39,884 nucleotides of DNA, taken from contig NZ_MUKA01000209.1 of NCBI RefSeq assembly GCF_002150735.1, positions 1-39,884 of the forward strand, in the 5' to 3' direction. This document shows, piece after piece, positions 7,241-15,346 of the stretch (position 1 is the first letter of the stretch; every line of letters starts with the position of its first letter). A program made the position numbers and the translations under genes. The notes under the pieces were generated by a model, which saw only the letters and a program-made list of their open reading frames with translations, was not told where the DNA came from and searched no databases. The DNA comes from Streptomyces africanus. GTDB taxonomy: Bacteria > Actinomycetota > Actinomycetes > Streptomycetales > Streptomycetaceae.

Positions 7241-7969
7241 ATGGCAGAGCTCGTCTACCGTCCCGTCGTCGGTTTCGCCCGCACGCTGTTCAAGGCGTGG
7301 GACCTCAAGATCGACTGCCAGGGTTCGGAGAACATCCCGCGCTCGGGCGGCGCCGTGCTGGTGAGCAATCACATCAGCTACCTGGACTTCGTCTTCAACG
7401 GCCTGGCGGCCTTGCCGCAGAAACGTCTCGTGCGCTTCATGGCGAAGGAGTCCGTCTTCCGCCACAAGATCTCGGGCCCGCTGATGCGCGGGATGAAGCA
7501 CATCCCCGTGGACCGCAAGCAGGGCGAGGCGGCCTACGCGCACGCGCTGGACTCGCTGCGGTCGGGCGAGATCGTCGGGGTCTTCCCGGAGGCGACCATC
7601 TCGCAGTCGTTCACGCTGAAGAGCTTCAAGTCGGGCGCCGCGCGCATGGCTCAGGAGGCCGGCGTCCCGCTGATCCCGATGGCGGTGTGGGGCACGCAGC
7701 GGCTGTGGACCAAGGGCCACCCCCGCAACTTCAAGCGCAGCCACATCCCCATCACGATCAGGGTCGGCGAGGCGATCGAGGCCTCCCGCGACAAGTACGC
7801 GGGCGCGATCACCCGTCAGCTGCGCGAGCGCGTCCAGGAACTGCTGGAGGCCGCCCAGCGCGCCTACCCCGTACGCCCGAAGGGGCCGGACGACACCTGG
7901 TGGATGCCGGCCCACCTCGGCGGCACGGCTCCGACGCCGGAGCAGGTGCGGGAGGCCGAGGCGCACTGA
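7241..7969 (+). CDS. 1-acyl-sn-glycerol-3-phosphate acyltransferase (PlsC family)
   Basis: A 242-residue lysophospholipid acyltransferase that transfers an acyl group to a glycerophosphate or related acceptor at the inner face of the membrane. The HX4D catalytic motif is NHISYLD (His44, Asp49); motif II is near FMAKESVFRHKISGPLMRGMKHIPVDR; the acceptor-binding motif is FPEATIS; motif IV is VPLIPMAVWGTQR. GGAAGG lies upstream of ATG 7241. The short C-terminal extension (PKGPDDTWWMPAHLGGTAPTPEQ) is typical of actinomycete members. It is monocistronic and ends at a terminator. Confidence 0.94.
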   Translation: MAELVYRPVVGFARTLFKAWDLKIDCQGSENIPRSGGAVLVSNHISYLDFVFNGLAALPQKRLVRFMAKESVFRHKISGPLMRGMKHIPVDRKQGEAAYAHALDSLRSGEIVGVFPEATISQSFTLKSFKSGAARMAQEAGVPLIPMAVWGTQRLWTKGHPRNFKRSHIPITIRVGEAIEASRDKYAGAITRQLRERVQELLEAAQRAYPVRPKGPDDTWWMPAHLGGTAPTPEQVREAEAH

Positions 7970-7970
7970 C

Positions 7971-8000
7971 ACCGGGGGCGCGGCCGGGCCGTGCCCCGGT
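7971..8000. terminator. Bidirectional terminator between plsC-like and transglutaminase-like genes
   Basis: Arms ACCGGGG (7971-7977) and CCCCGGT (7994-8000), with further pairing inside, sit exactly between convergent stops. Confidence 0.7.
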
Positions 8001-8006
8001 CCCGCC

Positions 8007-8579
8007 TCACAGAGCGGTGGGAAGCGTCCTCCACAAGTGGGGCCGGTCGCCGGCGGCCTTGAGGGTGTCGAGTACGACCGGGTGAGGCGCGGCGTACAGG
8101 ACCGGACAGTCCGTCTCGCCGAGTGCCGGATCGGGCGTGAAGGCGAGCCGCTCGCCGTCGAGCGAGAACTGCGCGTCCACTCCCGGCTTGTTGCCCCGGG
8201 GGTCCTGCCGGTGCCACGCGCCGTTGAACCGCACGGCGACCAGACCGTGCACGACGTCGAACGTCTGGTAGCACAGCGCGGTCGGGATGTCCTCGGCCCG
8301 GAGCAGCGCCGCGAGCGCGTGTGCCTTGGCGTAACAGATGCCGGTGCGCTGTTCCAGGACATCGGAGGCGCGCCAGGTGACGCGCGGATCGCCCGCGTCC
8401 TGCGAGTGCGGGATGGTGTCGCGCACGAACTCGAACGCCGCCCGCGCATACTCATACGAGTCCGCCACACCCCTGGCCAGTTCGGCCGCCGTCTCGCGGA
8501 CGAGCGGATGGTGGTGGTCTATCGCCTCGTCAGCGGCCAAGTAGGCGGAGAGGTCGGGGGTTTCCTGGATCAGCTGCAT
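8007..8579 (-). CDS. Transglutaminase-like (cysteine protease fold) protein
   Basis: 190 residues with the transglutaminase-like Cys-His-Asp triad: Cys82 in QRTGICYAKAHAL, His111 in DVVHGLVAV and Asp126 in WHRQDPRG. Bacterial members usually act as proteases or amidases rather than cross-linkers. No signal peptide is seen, so it is cytoplasmic. Its substrate is unknown. A well-formed promoter with a -10 box 8 nt before the ATG suggests a leaderless mRNA. It is convergent with the acyltransferase gene. Confidence 0.87.
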   Translation of the reverse strand: MQLIQETPDLSAYLAADEAIDHHHPLVRETAAELARGVADSYEYARAAFEFVRDTIPHSQDAGDPRVTWRASDVLEQRTGICYAKAHALAALLRAEDIPTALCYQTFDVVHGLVAVRFNGAWHRQDPRGNKPGVDAQFSLDGERLAFTPDPALGETDCPVLYAAPHPVVLDTLKAAGDRPHLWRTLPTAL

Positions 8580-8587
8580 GCACGCAG

Positions 8588-8617
8588 AGCATAGGGACGA
8601 GATCGCTCCTCGGTCAA
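8588..8617 (-). promoter_or_regulatory. Likely leaderless promoter of the transglutaminase-like gene
   Basis: On the minus strand TTGACC (8612-8617), an 18-bp spacer and TATGCT (8588-8593), with the ATG (8579) only 8 nt after the -10. Transcription would then start at or next to the start codon. No ribosome binding site is visible. Confidence 0.6.
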
Positions 8618-8754
8618 TTCATTTTCAGCTCTCCGTATATCTATGCATCGATCCGAAGAACGGCTGAACACCGCCGCAACCATCCGCCCCGCCACAACCC
8701 ATCCCCCGGGCCACGGGTCTCGGCCTGAAGCAGATCCATCACAAGGGGGAAGAC

Positions 8755-10125
8755 ATGAAGGACCCACAGCGCCTGCTCGGCGCCGCGCTCGTGAGTTGCG
8801 CCCTGGCGGCGGCCGGAGTCGGGGCCGGGCCCGCGTCCGCACAGGAGAACCAGCTGTGGATCAGCGCACCGTACGAGACGGTGCTGCCGGGCGCGGACGC
8901 GGACGGCGGCGCGCCAGAGCGCAGCCTGGCCGTGGAGGTCAGCCGCGACGTCGCCGACGACCCGGTGCCGGCCGGCCGCCTGACCGTCGACGTCAGTGAG
9001 ATCGCCTCTTTCGCGCGGGTGTCGTGGCCCGCGAACTGCGCGCCCGAGTCGGAGGTCAGGGCCGTCTGCGACGTCCCCGGGATGCCCGCCGGGACGGAGC
9101 GCGTACCGGCCGCCACGTTCGGGCTGCGCGCGCTGCCGGGAGCGGACACCGGCGCCTCGGGGTACGTGCGCTACTCGGCCGTCGCCGGAGAGGCGACGTC
9201 CCACCCGGCCGAGACGCGGGTCGGCGTGGGCAACGGGCCGGACCTCGGGCTCAGCCAGGCCGACGACCAGCACGGCCTCAGGCCGGGCTCGCAGACCAGC
9301 GTGCGGGCGACGCTGTCCAACAGCGGCAACCGCACGGCAGAGCGCACACTGCTGTGGCTCAACGCCTCGTACGGGCTGCGTTTCGAACAGCGGCACGCCA
9401 ACTGCGAGTACCGGGAGCACGCCACCGGTACGTCCGCCCTGTGCGTGCTGGACGAGGCGGTGGCACCCGGGCAGGAGTACGCGCTGAACACCGGTCTCGG
9501 TGTGGGCCGCAACGCGCTGTACGAGCGGTTCGACCACTCCGTCCATCCGTACTCCGACGAGGCACTGGCACAGATGCGGGGCGAGTGGACGTGGACCCGC
9601 GGCACGGGCGCCGAGCTGGACCTGCGTCCCGTGGCCGCCGCCCGGGCCGCGGCGGAGGACCCCGACATCGACCCGCAGGACAACTACCGGGCTGTCGTAC
9701 TGAACGCCCGGAACACCGCCGACCTGAAGCTCACGGGCAGCAGGGTGGGCGGGGCCGCCGGTGACACCGTCACCGCCCGGGTCACCGTACTCAACCGCGG
9801 TCCGGCCTGGGTGGCGTCGCTGGGCGCGGGCGCCGCCGTGGCGACGGTGCGCTTCCAGGCGCCGGAGGGGACCACCGTCACGGGGCTGCCGGAGGAGGAC
9901 TGCTGGGCCTCCGAGGACGGCACGTCCCCCGCGACCTACTACTGCAAGACACCGATCCACCTGCACGACAAGGCATCGCACACCTTCGAGATCCCGTTGC
10001 GGATCGACCGGGTGGTGCGCGGCGCCCGCACCACCGTCGCCACCGTCAACGACGATCCCGAGCTGAGCATCAGGGAGTTCGACCCCAACCTGCGCAACAA
10101 CAGCGCGCGGATCGTCGTCAACTGA
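8755..10125 (+). CDS. Secreted protein of unknown function with DUF11/CARDB-like domains
   Basis: 456 residues with a Sec signal peptide (MKDPQRLLGAALVSCALAAAG, probable cleavage after ASA at residue 29). The mature part looks like repeated Ig-like or DUF11-like beta domains: one around GLRPGSQTSVRATLSNSGNRTAERT, another around SRVGGAAGDTVTARVTVLNRGPAWVAS, with a closing NDDPELSIREFDPNLRNNSA typical of such folds. Paired cysteines (CEYREHATGTSALC; CWASEDGTSPATYYC) suggest disulfides. No LPXTG anchor or TM helix is seen at the C-terminus, so it is probably released. GGGGGA precedes ATG 8755. No enzymatic motif was found. Confidence 0.85.
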   Translation: MKDPQRLLGAALVSCALAAAGVGAGPASAQENQLWISAPYETVLPGADADGGAPERSLAVEVSRDVADDPVPAGRLTVDVSEIASFARVSWPANCAPESEVRAVCDVPGMPAGTERVPAATFGLRALPGADTGASGYVRYSAVAGEATSHPAETRVGVGNGPDLGLSQADDQHGLRPGSQTSVRATLSNSGNRTAERTLLWLNASYGLRFEQRHANCEYREHATGTSALCVLDEAVAPGQEYALNTGLGVGRNALYERFDHSVHPYSDEALAQMRGEWTWTRGTGAELDLRPVAAARAAAEDPDIDPQDNYRAVVLNARNTADLKLTGSRVGGAAGDTVTARVTVLNRGPAWVASLGAGAAVATVRFQAPEGTTVTGLPEEDCWASEDGTSPATYYCKTPIHLHDKASHTFEIPLRIDRVVRGARTTVATVNDDPELSIREFDPNLRNNSARIVVN

Positions 10126-10137
10126 CGCGGCCACCTC

Positions 10138-10167
10138 GAGGAGATGGCCTCAGCGGGCCATCTCCTC
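10138..10167. terminator. Bidirectional terminator overlapping the 3' end of the threonine aldolase gene
   Basis: A perfect 12-bp stem (GAGGAGATGGCC / GGCCATCTCCTC) with a 6-nt loop TCAGCG. The minus-strand stop codon of the aldolase gene lies in the loop, so the left half extends past both genes and the right half is coding. Confidence 0.75.
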
Positions 10168-11220
10168 CTTCAGCGCCGCCACGAACGCGTCCACGTCCTC
10201 CTCGGTCGTGTCGAAGGCGCACATCCAGCGGACGTCGCCCGCGGCCTCGTCCCAGAAGTAGAAGCGGAACCGCTTCTGGAGGCGCTCGGTCACGTCGTGC
10301 GGCAGGCGGGCGAACACCGCGTTCGCCTGCACCGGGTAGAGGATCTCCACGCCGTGCACGGCGCGTACGCCCTCGGCGAGGCGCAGGGCCATCTCGTTGG
10401 AGTGGCGGGCGTTGCGCAGCCACAGGTCCCGGGCGAGCAGGGCCTCCAGCTGCACCGACACGAAGCGCATCTTGGAGGCGAGCTGCATGGACAGCTTGCG
10501 CAGGTGCTTCATGTGGCTGACGGCGTCCTGGTTCAGGACCACGACCGCCTCGCCGAACAGGGCGCCGTTCTTCGTGCCGCCCAGGGAGAGGAGGTCGACG
10601 CCGGCGGCGTTGGTGAGCGTCCGCATCGGGACGTCCAGGGTGGCGGCGGCGTTGGCCAGCCGGGAGCCGTCCAGGTGCACCTTCATGCCGTGCGCGTGGG
10701 CGTGCTCGCAGATGGCGCGTATCTCGTCCGGCGTGTAGACCGTGCCCAGCTCGGTGGCCTGGGCGATGGAGACGACCTGGGGCATCGCGCGGTGCTCGTC
10801 GTCCCAGCCGTAGGCCTGCCGGTCGATCAGCTCGGGGGTGAGCTTGCCGTCGGGCGTGGGCACGGTGAGCAGCTTCAGGCCGCCGACCCGCTCGGGCGCC
10901 CCGCACTCGTCGACGTTGATGTGCGCGCTCTCGGCGCAGATCACCGCGCCCCAGCGGTCGGTGACCGCCTGGAGTGCGACGACGTTGGCGCCGGTGCCGT
11001 TGAAGACCGGGAACGCCTCGGCCGTGGCCCCGAAGTGGCTGCGGACGACGCTCTGCAGGTTCTCGGTGTACGCGTCCTCGCCGTAGGAGACCTGGTGCCC
11101 GCCGTTGGCCAGGGCCAGGGCGGCGAGCACCTCCGGGTGGGCGCCGGCGTAGTTGTCGCTGGCGAAACCGCGGACCTCGGGGTCGTGATGGCGACGGGCG
11201 TCGGTCTTCGGCGGGTTCAC
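10150..11220 (-). CDS. Low-specificity L-threonine aldolase / beta-eliminating lyase family PLP enzyme
   Basis: 356 residues of fold-type I PLP enzyme. Family features: GFASDNYAGAHPEVLAAL at the N-terminus, YGEDAYTENLQ, FNGTGANVVALQ, ESAHINVDECGAPE, the cofactor Asp in HLDGSRLANAA and the Schiff-base lysine in SLGGTKNGALFG. It would cleave beta-hydroxy amino acids such as threonine to glycine and an aldehyde, or act on a related substrate. The start is GTG 11220, whose last two bases are the first two of the preceding SDR stop (GTGA overlap), so the two genes are translationally coupled. It is the third gene of the DUF6421-SDR-aldolase operon, which hints at a dedicated pathway rather than general glycine metabolism. 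Confidence 0.93.
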   Translation of the reverse strand: MNPPKTDARRHHDPEVRGFASDNYAGAHPEVLAALALANGGHQVSYGEDAYTENLQSVVRSHFGATAEAFPVFNGTGANVVALQAVTDRWGAVICAESAHINVDECGAPERVGGLKLLTVPTPDGKLTPELIDRQAYGWDDEHRAMPQVVSIAQATELGTVYTPDEIRAICEHAHAHGMKVHLDGSRLANAAATLDVPMRTLTNAAGVDLLSLGGTKNGALFGEAVVVLNQDAVSHMKHLRKLSMQLASKMRFVSVQLEALLARDLWLRNARHSNEMALRLAEGVRAVHGVEILYPVQANAVFARLPHDVTERLQKRFRFYFWDEAAGDVRWMCAFDTTEEDVDAFVAALKEEMAR

Positions 11221-11966
11221 GGCTTCTCGGTGAGCCACAGACGGTTTCCGTTCACTTCGGCGGCGGGCTTCTCCCAGATGCCGGTGATGGCCTCGGCCAG
11301 GTCCCTGACGTCGGTGAAGCCCGCGAACTTCGCGTTGGGGCGGTCGGCGCGCATGGCGTCGTGCACCAGTGCCTTCACCACCAGGATCGTAGCCGCCGAG
11401 GTCGGGCCCCCGGGGCCCCCGGCCTTGCGGAAGTAGTCGGCCATGGCCAGCGTCCACGCCTCGGCCGCCGCCTTGCCGGCGGCGTACGCGGCGTTGCCCG
11501 CGGTGGGCTTGCTGGCGCCCGCCGCGCTGATCAGCACGTACCGGCCCCGGTCGCTGCGCTGGAGCGCCTCGTGGAAGGCGAGGGACGTGTGCTGCACGGT
11601 CCGCACGAGCAGCATCTCCAGGAAATCCCAGTCGTCGAGGCTGGTCCGGGTGAAGGTCTCGCTGCCGCGCCAGCCGCCGACGAGATGGACCAGGCCGTCG
11701 ACGCGGCCGTAGTCCTTCTCGACGCGGGTGGCCCAGTCGTGGGTGGCCCGCAGGTCGAGCAGGTCGACCGTGTCACCGGTGACGGTGGCGCCGCCGGTCG
11801 CGTAGCTCGCCGCGTCCACCGCCTCCGCCAGCCGCTCCGGGTCGTTGTCCGAGCCGATGACGGTGGCCCCCGCCTCGGCCAGCCTGAGCAGTGCGGCCCG
11901 CCCCGCGGGTCCTCCCGCTCCGGCCACCGCGATCACCGCGCCGCTGAGCGCCCCGTTCCCCGCCAT
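11217..11966 (-). CDS. Short-chain dehydrogenase/reductase
   Basis: 249 residues of NAD(P)-dependent SDR. The dinucleotide motif is AVAGAGGPAGRAAL (GxxGxxG-like), followed by an Asp after beta-2 (GSDND, favouring NAD), LVHLVGGW, the catalytic Ser in ISAAGASKP and YAAGK. I start it at ATG 11966 because AGGAGG lies 6-7 nt upstream; an in-frame GTG at 12011 would overlap the previous stop as GTGA. It is the second gene of the three-gene operon and probably oxidises or reduces an intermediate of the same pathway. Substrate is unknown. Confidence 0.9.
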   Translation of the reverse strand: MAGNGALSGAVIAVAGAGGPAGRAALLRLAEAGATVIGSDNDPERLAEAVDAASYATGGATVTGDTVDLLDLRATHDWATRVEKDYGRVDGLVHLVGGWRGSETFTRTSLDDWDFLEMLLVRTVQHTSLAFHEALQRSDRGRYVLISAAGASKPTAGNAAYAAGKAAAEAWTLAMADYFRKAGGPGGPTSAATILVVKALVHDAMRADRPNAKFAGFTDVRDLAEAITGIWEKPAAEVNGNRLWLTEKP

Positions 11967-12007
11967 GGTCTTCGCCTCCTGAGCCGTGTTCTCGCTTCGC
12001 CGATCGC

Positions 12008-13405
12008 TCACGCGGCGATCCGCTCGGCGCCGTCCGCCGTGATGCCCTTGGTGGAGGCGATCACGTTCTTCAGCTTCTTGGACAGTGCCTCATAGAACAT
12101 GCTCAGCGGAAACTCGTCCGGAAGCACGTCATCGACGAGTTTGCGGGGCGGCTGCGTCACGTCCAGCGCGTCGGGGCCCTTGGCCCACTTCGAGCCCGGG
12201 TGCGGCGCGAGGTAGGCGGAGACGAGCTCGTACCCGGCGAACCAGTGGACGAGCTTGGGGCGGTCGATGCCGTCGCGGTACAGCTGCTCGATCTCGGCGC
12301 ACAGCTGGTTGGTGACCTGCGGGGCGCGCTCCCAGTCGATGGACAGCTTGTTGTCCCGCCAGCGGACGACGTCGTGCTTGTGCAGGTAGGCGAAGAGGAG
12401 CTGGCCGCCGAGACCGTCGTAGTTGCGCACGCGCTCACCGGTGACCGGGAAGCGGAACATACGGTCGAAGAGGACCGCGACCTGCACGTCACGGGCCTGC
12501 GGGACGCCGTCCTTCGCCAGCTTCACGGCCTCCCTGAAGGCGGTGAGGTCGCAGCGCAGCTCCTCCAGGCCGTACATCCAGAACGGCTGGCGCTGCTTGA
12601 TCATGAACGGGTCGAACGGCAGGTCGCCGTGGCTGTGGGTGCGGTCGTGGACCATGTCCCACAGGACGAACGCCTCCTCGCAGCGCTTCTGGTCGTGGAC
12701 CATCGCGGCGACGTCCTCGGGCAGCTCCAGGCCGAGGATCTCGACGGCGGCGTCGGTGACACGGCGGAAGCGGGCGGCCTCGCGGTCGCAGAAGATGCCG
12801 CCCCAGCTGAACCGCTCGGGGGCCTCGCGCACGGCGATGGTCTCGGGGAAGAGCACGGCGGAGTTGGTGTCGTAGCCCGCCGTGAAGTCCTCGAACTTGA
12901 TGCCGCAGAACAGCGGGTTGTCGTAGCGGGTGCGCTCCAGTTCGGCCAGCCAGTCCGGCCAGACCATGCGCAGCACGACCGCTTCGAGGTTGCGGTCCGG
13001 GTTGCCGTTCTGCGTGTACATCGGGAAGACGACCAGGTGCTGGAGGCCGTCCGCGCGGTTCGCGGCGGGCTGGAAGGCCAGCAGCGAGTCGAGGAAGTCG
13101 GGCACCTGGAAGCCGCCGTCGGCCCACCGGGTCAGGTCCTTGGCCAGGGCCTCGTGGTAGGCGCGGTCGTGCGGGAGCAGCGGGGAGAGCTCCAGGACCG
13201 CGTCCGTGACCTGACGGACGGCGAGCTCGGCGTCGGCCGGGTCGGGCGCGCCCTCGGCGTCGAAGTCGATCGACCCGTCCTTGGACTGCCATGGCCGGAT
13301 CCGCTCCACGGCATCCTTGAGCACGGGCCATGCCGGGTGGTCCACCACCCGCACCACAGGAGGAACCCGCTCCTGTGAACCCACCTGCACAAGAATTTCC
13401 GTCAT
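12008..13405 (-). CDS. DUF6421 family protein
   Basis: 465 residues of a family without known function, cytoplasmic, with no signal peptide or TM helix. The most conserved-looking core is WDMVHDRTHSHGDLPFDPF followed by QPFWMYGLEELRCDLTAF. It contains HDRTH (His253-His257) and EELRCD (281-286). An HxxxH motif followed by an EExxxD helix resembles the zinc site of gluzincin or M49-type peptidases (HExxxH ... EECRAE), although the catalytic Glu would be Asp here; this is my inference. The start is ATG 13405 with GGAAGGTG upstream. It heads an operon with an SDR and a threonine-aldolase-like enzyme. Confidence 0.9.
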   Translation of the reverse strand: MTEILVQVGSQERVPPVVRVVDHPAWPVLKDAVERIRPWQSKDGSIDFDAEGAPDPADAELAVRQVTDAVLELSPLLPHDRAYHEALAKDLTRWADGGFQVPDFLDSLLAFQPAANRADGLQHLVVFPMYTQNGNPDRNLEAVVLRMVWPDWLAELERTRYDNPLFCGIKFEDFTAGYDTNSAVLFPETIAVREAPERFSWGGIFCDREAARFRRVTDAAVEILGLELPEDVAAMVHDQKRCEEAFVLWDMVHDRTHSHGDLPFDPFMIKQRQPFWMYGLEELRCDLTAFREAVKLAKDGVPQARDVQVAVLFDRMFRFPVTGERVRNYDGLGGQLLFAYLHKHDVVRWRDNKLSIDWERAPQVTNQLCAEIEQLYRDGIDRPKLVHWFAGYELVSAYLAPHPGSKWAKGPDALDVTQPPRKLVDDVLPDEFPLSMFYEALSKKLKNVIASTKGITADGAERIAA

Positions 13406-13654
13406 GTCACACCTTCCACGGGAGAATCTCGCGTACCCCGACCGTATACACACGAGGTTCCTCCCAGCAAGGGCCACCTCGGGAAAATATCCTGCCTCAC
13501 CCGGCCCTTCACCGCACTTTTTCCTGTCGGTCATCCTTCTGCCCGCACGCACGCCGACCATGCCCTCGCCCTCTGCACAGGGCGGGTGCAGGCGATACGG
13601 TCAGGGGGGCCGTCAGGCCCCCAGTGCCGCCTGTCGACGGAAGAGAGTCCCGTC

Positions 13655-14338
13655 TTGAACTTCCTCACCATCGGTCACCGCGGAGTCATGGGTGTGGAAC
13701 CCGAGAACACCCTCCGGTCCTTCGTCGCCGCGCAGGAGGCCGGCCTCGACGCCATCGAACTCGATCTGCATCTGAGCAAGGACGGCGCGCTCGTCGTCAT
13801 GCACGACACGGACGTGGACCGCACGACCGACGGCACCGGGCCGATCGCCGAGAAGACCCTCGCCGAGCTGCGGGCCCTGGACGCGGGCCGGGGCGAGCGG
13901 GTGCCGGTCTTCGAGGAGGTCCTGGAGGCCGTGCAGGCGCCGATCCAGGCGGAGATCAAGGACGCGCAGGCGGCTCGGGCGCTGGCCGAGGTGATGAACC
14001 GGCGCGGGCTGGCCGGCCGGGTGGAGGTGTCCTCGTTCCACGACGAGGCGATCGCCGAGATCAAGCCACTGGTGCCGGGCGTGCGCACCGCGCTGATCGC
14101 CAGCCGCTACGGCACCGACATCGTGGAGCGGGCCGTCGAGGCGGGTGCGGAGACCGTCTGCCTGAACATCCGGCGGCTCACCCTGGAGATCGTGGAGCGG
14201 GCCCGCAAGGCCGACCTGAGGATCATCGGCTGGGTGGTGAACACGCAGGACCATCTGCGGCTCGTCCGCGCCTTCGGTCTGGACGGCGCGACCACCGACC
14301 ACCCGGACATCAAGCGCACGGGCCGGTTCACCGCGTAG
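13655..14338 (+). CDS. Glycerophosphodiester phosphodiesterase family protein
   Basis: 227 residues, nearly all GDPD domain. It would hydrolyse glycerophosphodiesters to sn-glycerol 3-phosphate and an alcohol. Motifs: IGHRG (His8, Arg9), EPENTLRSF, the metal-binding IELDLHLSKDG (Glu35, Asp37), VVMHD (His50) and a late AEIKD. There is no signal peptide, so it is cytosolic. I start it at TTG 13655, with GGAAGAGAG upstream; upstream in-frame codons to 13586 (QAIRSGGPSG) do not look like GDPD. It is convergent with a GNAT gene, the stops being 3 bp apart. Confidence 0.9.
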   Translation: MNFLTIGHRGVMGVEPENTLRSFVAAQEAGLDAIELDLHLSKDGALVVMHDTDVDRTTDGTGPIAEKTLAELRALDAGRGERVPVFEEVLEAVQAPIQAEIKDAQAARALAEVMNRRGLAGRVEVSSFHDEAIAEIKPLVPGVRTALIASRYGTDIVERAVEAGAETVCLNIRRLTLEIVERARKADLRIIGWVVNTQDHLRLVRAFGLDGATTDHPDIKRTGRFTA

Positions 14339-14348
14339 TCGCTACGCG
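14332..14348. terminator. Short hairpin formed by two convergent stop codons
   Basis: A perfect 7-bp stem CGCGTAG / CTACGCG with a 3-nt loop. The TAG of the GDPD gene and the TAG of the GNAT gene sit in opposite arms. It may act as a weak bidirectional terminator. Confidence 0.4.
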
Positions 14349-14881
14349 ATCTCCTTGACCAGCAGCTCGAACTGCAGGTCGTCGCGCTGCGGGATGCCGA
14401 AGCGCTCGTCGCCGTACGGGAACGGGGTCGTCCGTCCCGTACGGCGGTAGCCGCGCCGCTCGTACCAGGCGATGAGGTCCTCGCGTACGGAGATCACCGT
14501 CATGTGCATCTCCGTCGCGCCCCACGTCTCACGGGCCAGCCGCTCCGCCTCCGCGATGATCACCTTGCCAAGTCCCGCGCCCTGGAGCCGGGGACTGACC
14601 GCGAACATGCCGAAGTAGACGTGGTCCCCCCGGTGCTCCAGCTGGCAGCAGGCGACGATCCGTCCGTCCCGCTCCACCGTCAGCAGCCGGCTGTCGGGCG
14701 ACTTGATGACGGCAAGGACCCCCTCAGGGTCGGTCCGCTGTCCTTGGAGGATGTCCGCCTCGGTGGTCCACCCGACCCGGCTCGCGTCGCCCCGGTACGC
14801 CGACTCGATCAGTACCACCAGTTCGTCCACGTCGGCGTCCGTGGCATCGCGGAAGGTCAGTCCGGTGGCGGCGGTGTCCAT
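14342..14881 (-). CDS. GNAT family N-acetyltransferase
   Basis: 179 residues. Acetyl-CoA-dependent transferase with a clear GNAT motif A, FGMFAVSPRLQGAGLGKVIIAEAE (Q-x-x-G-x-G pyrophosphate loop), and motif B at the end, AWYERRGYRRTGRTTPFPYGDERFG. The N-terminal part (LTFRDATDADVDELVVLIESAYRGD) is typical. The start is ATG 14881, with GGAGA upstream. The acceptor is unknown. The convergent GDPD gene is not obviously related. Confidence 0.92.
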   Translation of the reverse strand: MDTAATGLTFRDATDADVDELVVLIESAYRGDASRVGWTTEADILQGQRTDPEGVLAVIKSPDSRLLTVERDGRIVACCQLEHRGDHVYFGMFAVSPRLQGAGLGKVIIAEAERLARETWGATEMHMTVISVREDLIAWYERRGYRRTGRTTPFPYGDERFGIPQRDDLQFELLVKEIA

Positions 14882-14938
14882 GGGCGTACGTCTCCGTTTC
14901 GTGGCGCGCTCGGGCAGGGATGAGAGTAACGCCACCAC

Positions 14939-14944
14939 TAGGCT
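14939..14944 (+). promoter_or_regulatory. -10 box of a probably leaderless VOC gene
   Basis: TAGGCT ends 7 nt before ATG 14952, with no ribosome binding site, the spacing expected if transcription begins at the A of the ATG. No clear -35 box is seen. Confidence 0.5.
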
Positions 14945-14951
14945 CCGGTGC

Positions 14952-15344
14952 ATGGTGCATGTACTCAGCAGCCGGATTCTGCTCCGTCCCACCGACCCCG
15001 AGCGCTCCCGTGCCTTCTACGGTGAGCAGCTCGGGCTCGCCGTCTACCGGGAGTTCGGTACGGGGCCGGAGCGCGGGACGGTCTACTTCCTCGGCGGGGG
15101 CTTCCTGGAGGTCTCGGGCCGGTCCGAGAGCCCGTCGGCGCCGGCCACGCGGCTGTGGCTCCAGGTCGCCGACGCGGCGGCGGCCCACGACGAGCTGCGG
15201 GCGAAGGGCGTGGAGATCGTCCGACCGCCGGTGAAGGAGCCCTGGGGGCTGGTCGAGATGTGGATCGCCGATCCGGACGGGACGCCGATCGTGCTGGTGG
15301 AGGTCCCCGCGGACCACCCGATGCGCTACCGGCCGGGCATCTGA
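14952..15344 (+). CDS. VOC family (glyoxalase/bleomycin-resistance fold) protein
   Basis: 130 residues forming one pair of VOC beta-alpha-beta-beta-beta modules: SRILLRPTDPERSRAFYGEQLGLAVYREFG at the N-terminus and RLWLQVADAAAAHDELRAKGVEIV ... GLVEMWIADPDGTPIVLVEVP at the C-terminus. Members are metal-dependent lyases, dioxygenases or drug-binding proteins; the final Glu (VLVEVP) is in the place of a metal ligand. The substrate cannot be inferred. The ATG at 14952 is followed at once by GTG 14955; the leaderless promoter points to 14952. Confidence 0.88.
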   Translation: MVHVLSSRILLRPTDPERSRAFYGEQLGLAVYREFGTGPERGTVYFLGGGFLEVSGRSESPSAPATRLWLQVADAAAAHDELRAKGVEIVRPPVKEPWGLVEMWIADPDGTPIVLVEVPADHPMRYRPGI

Positions 15345-15346
15345 GG

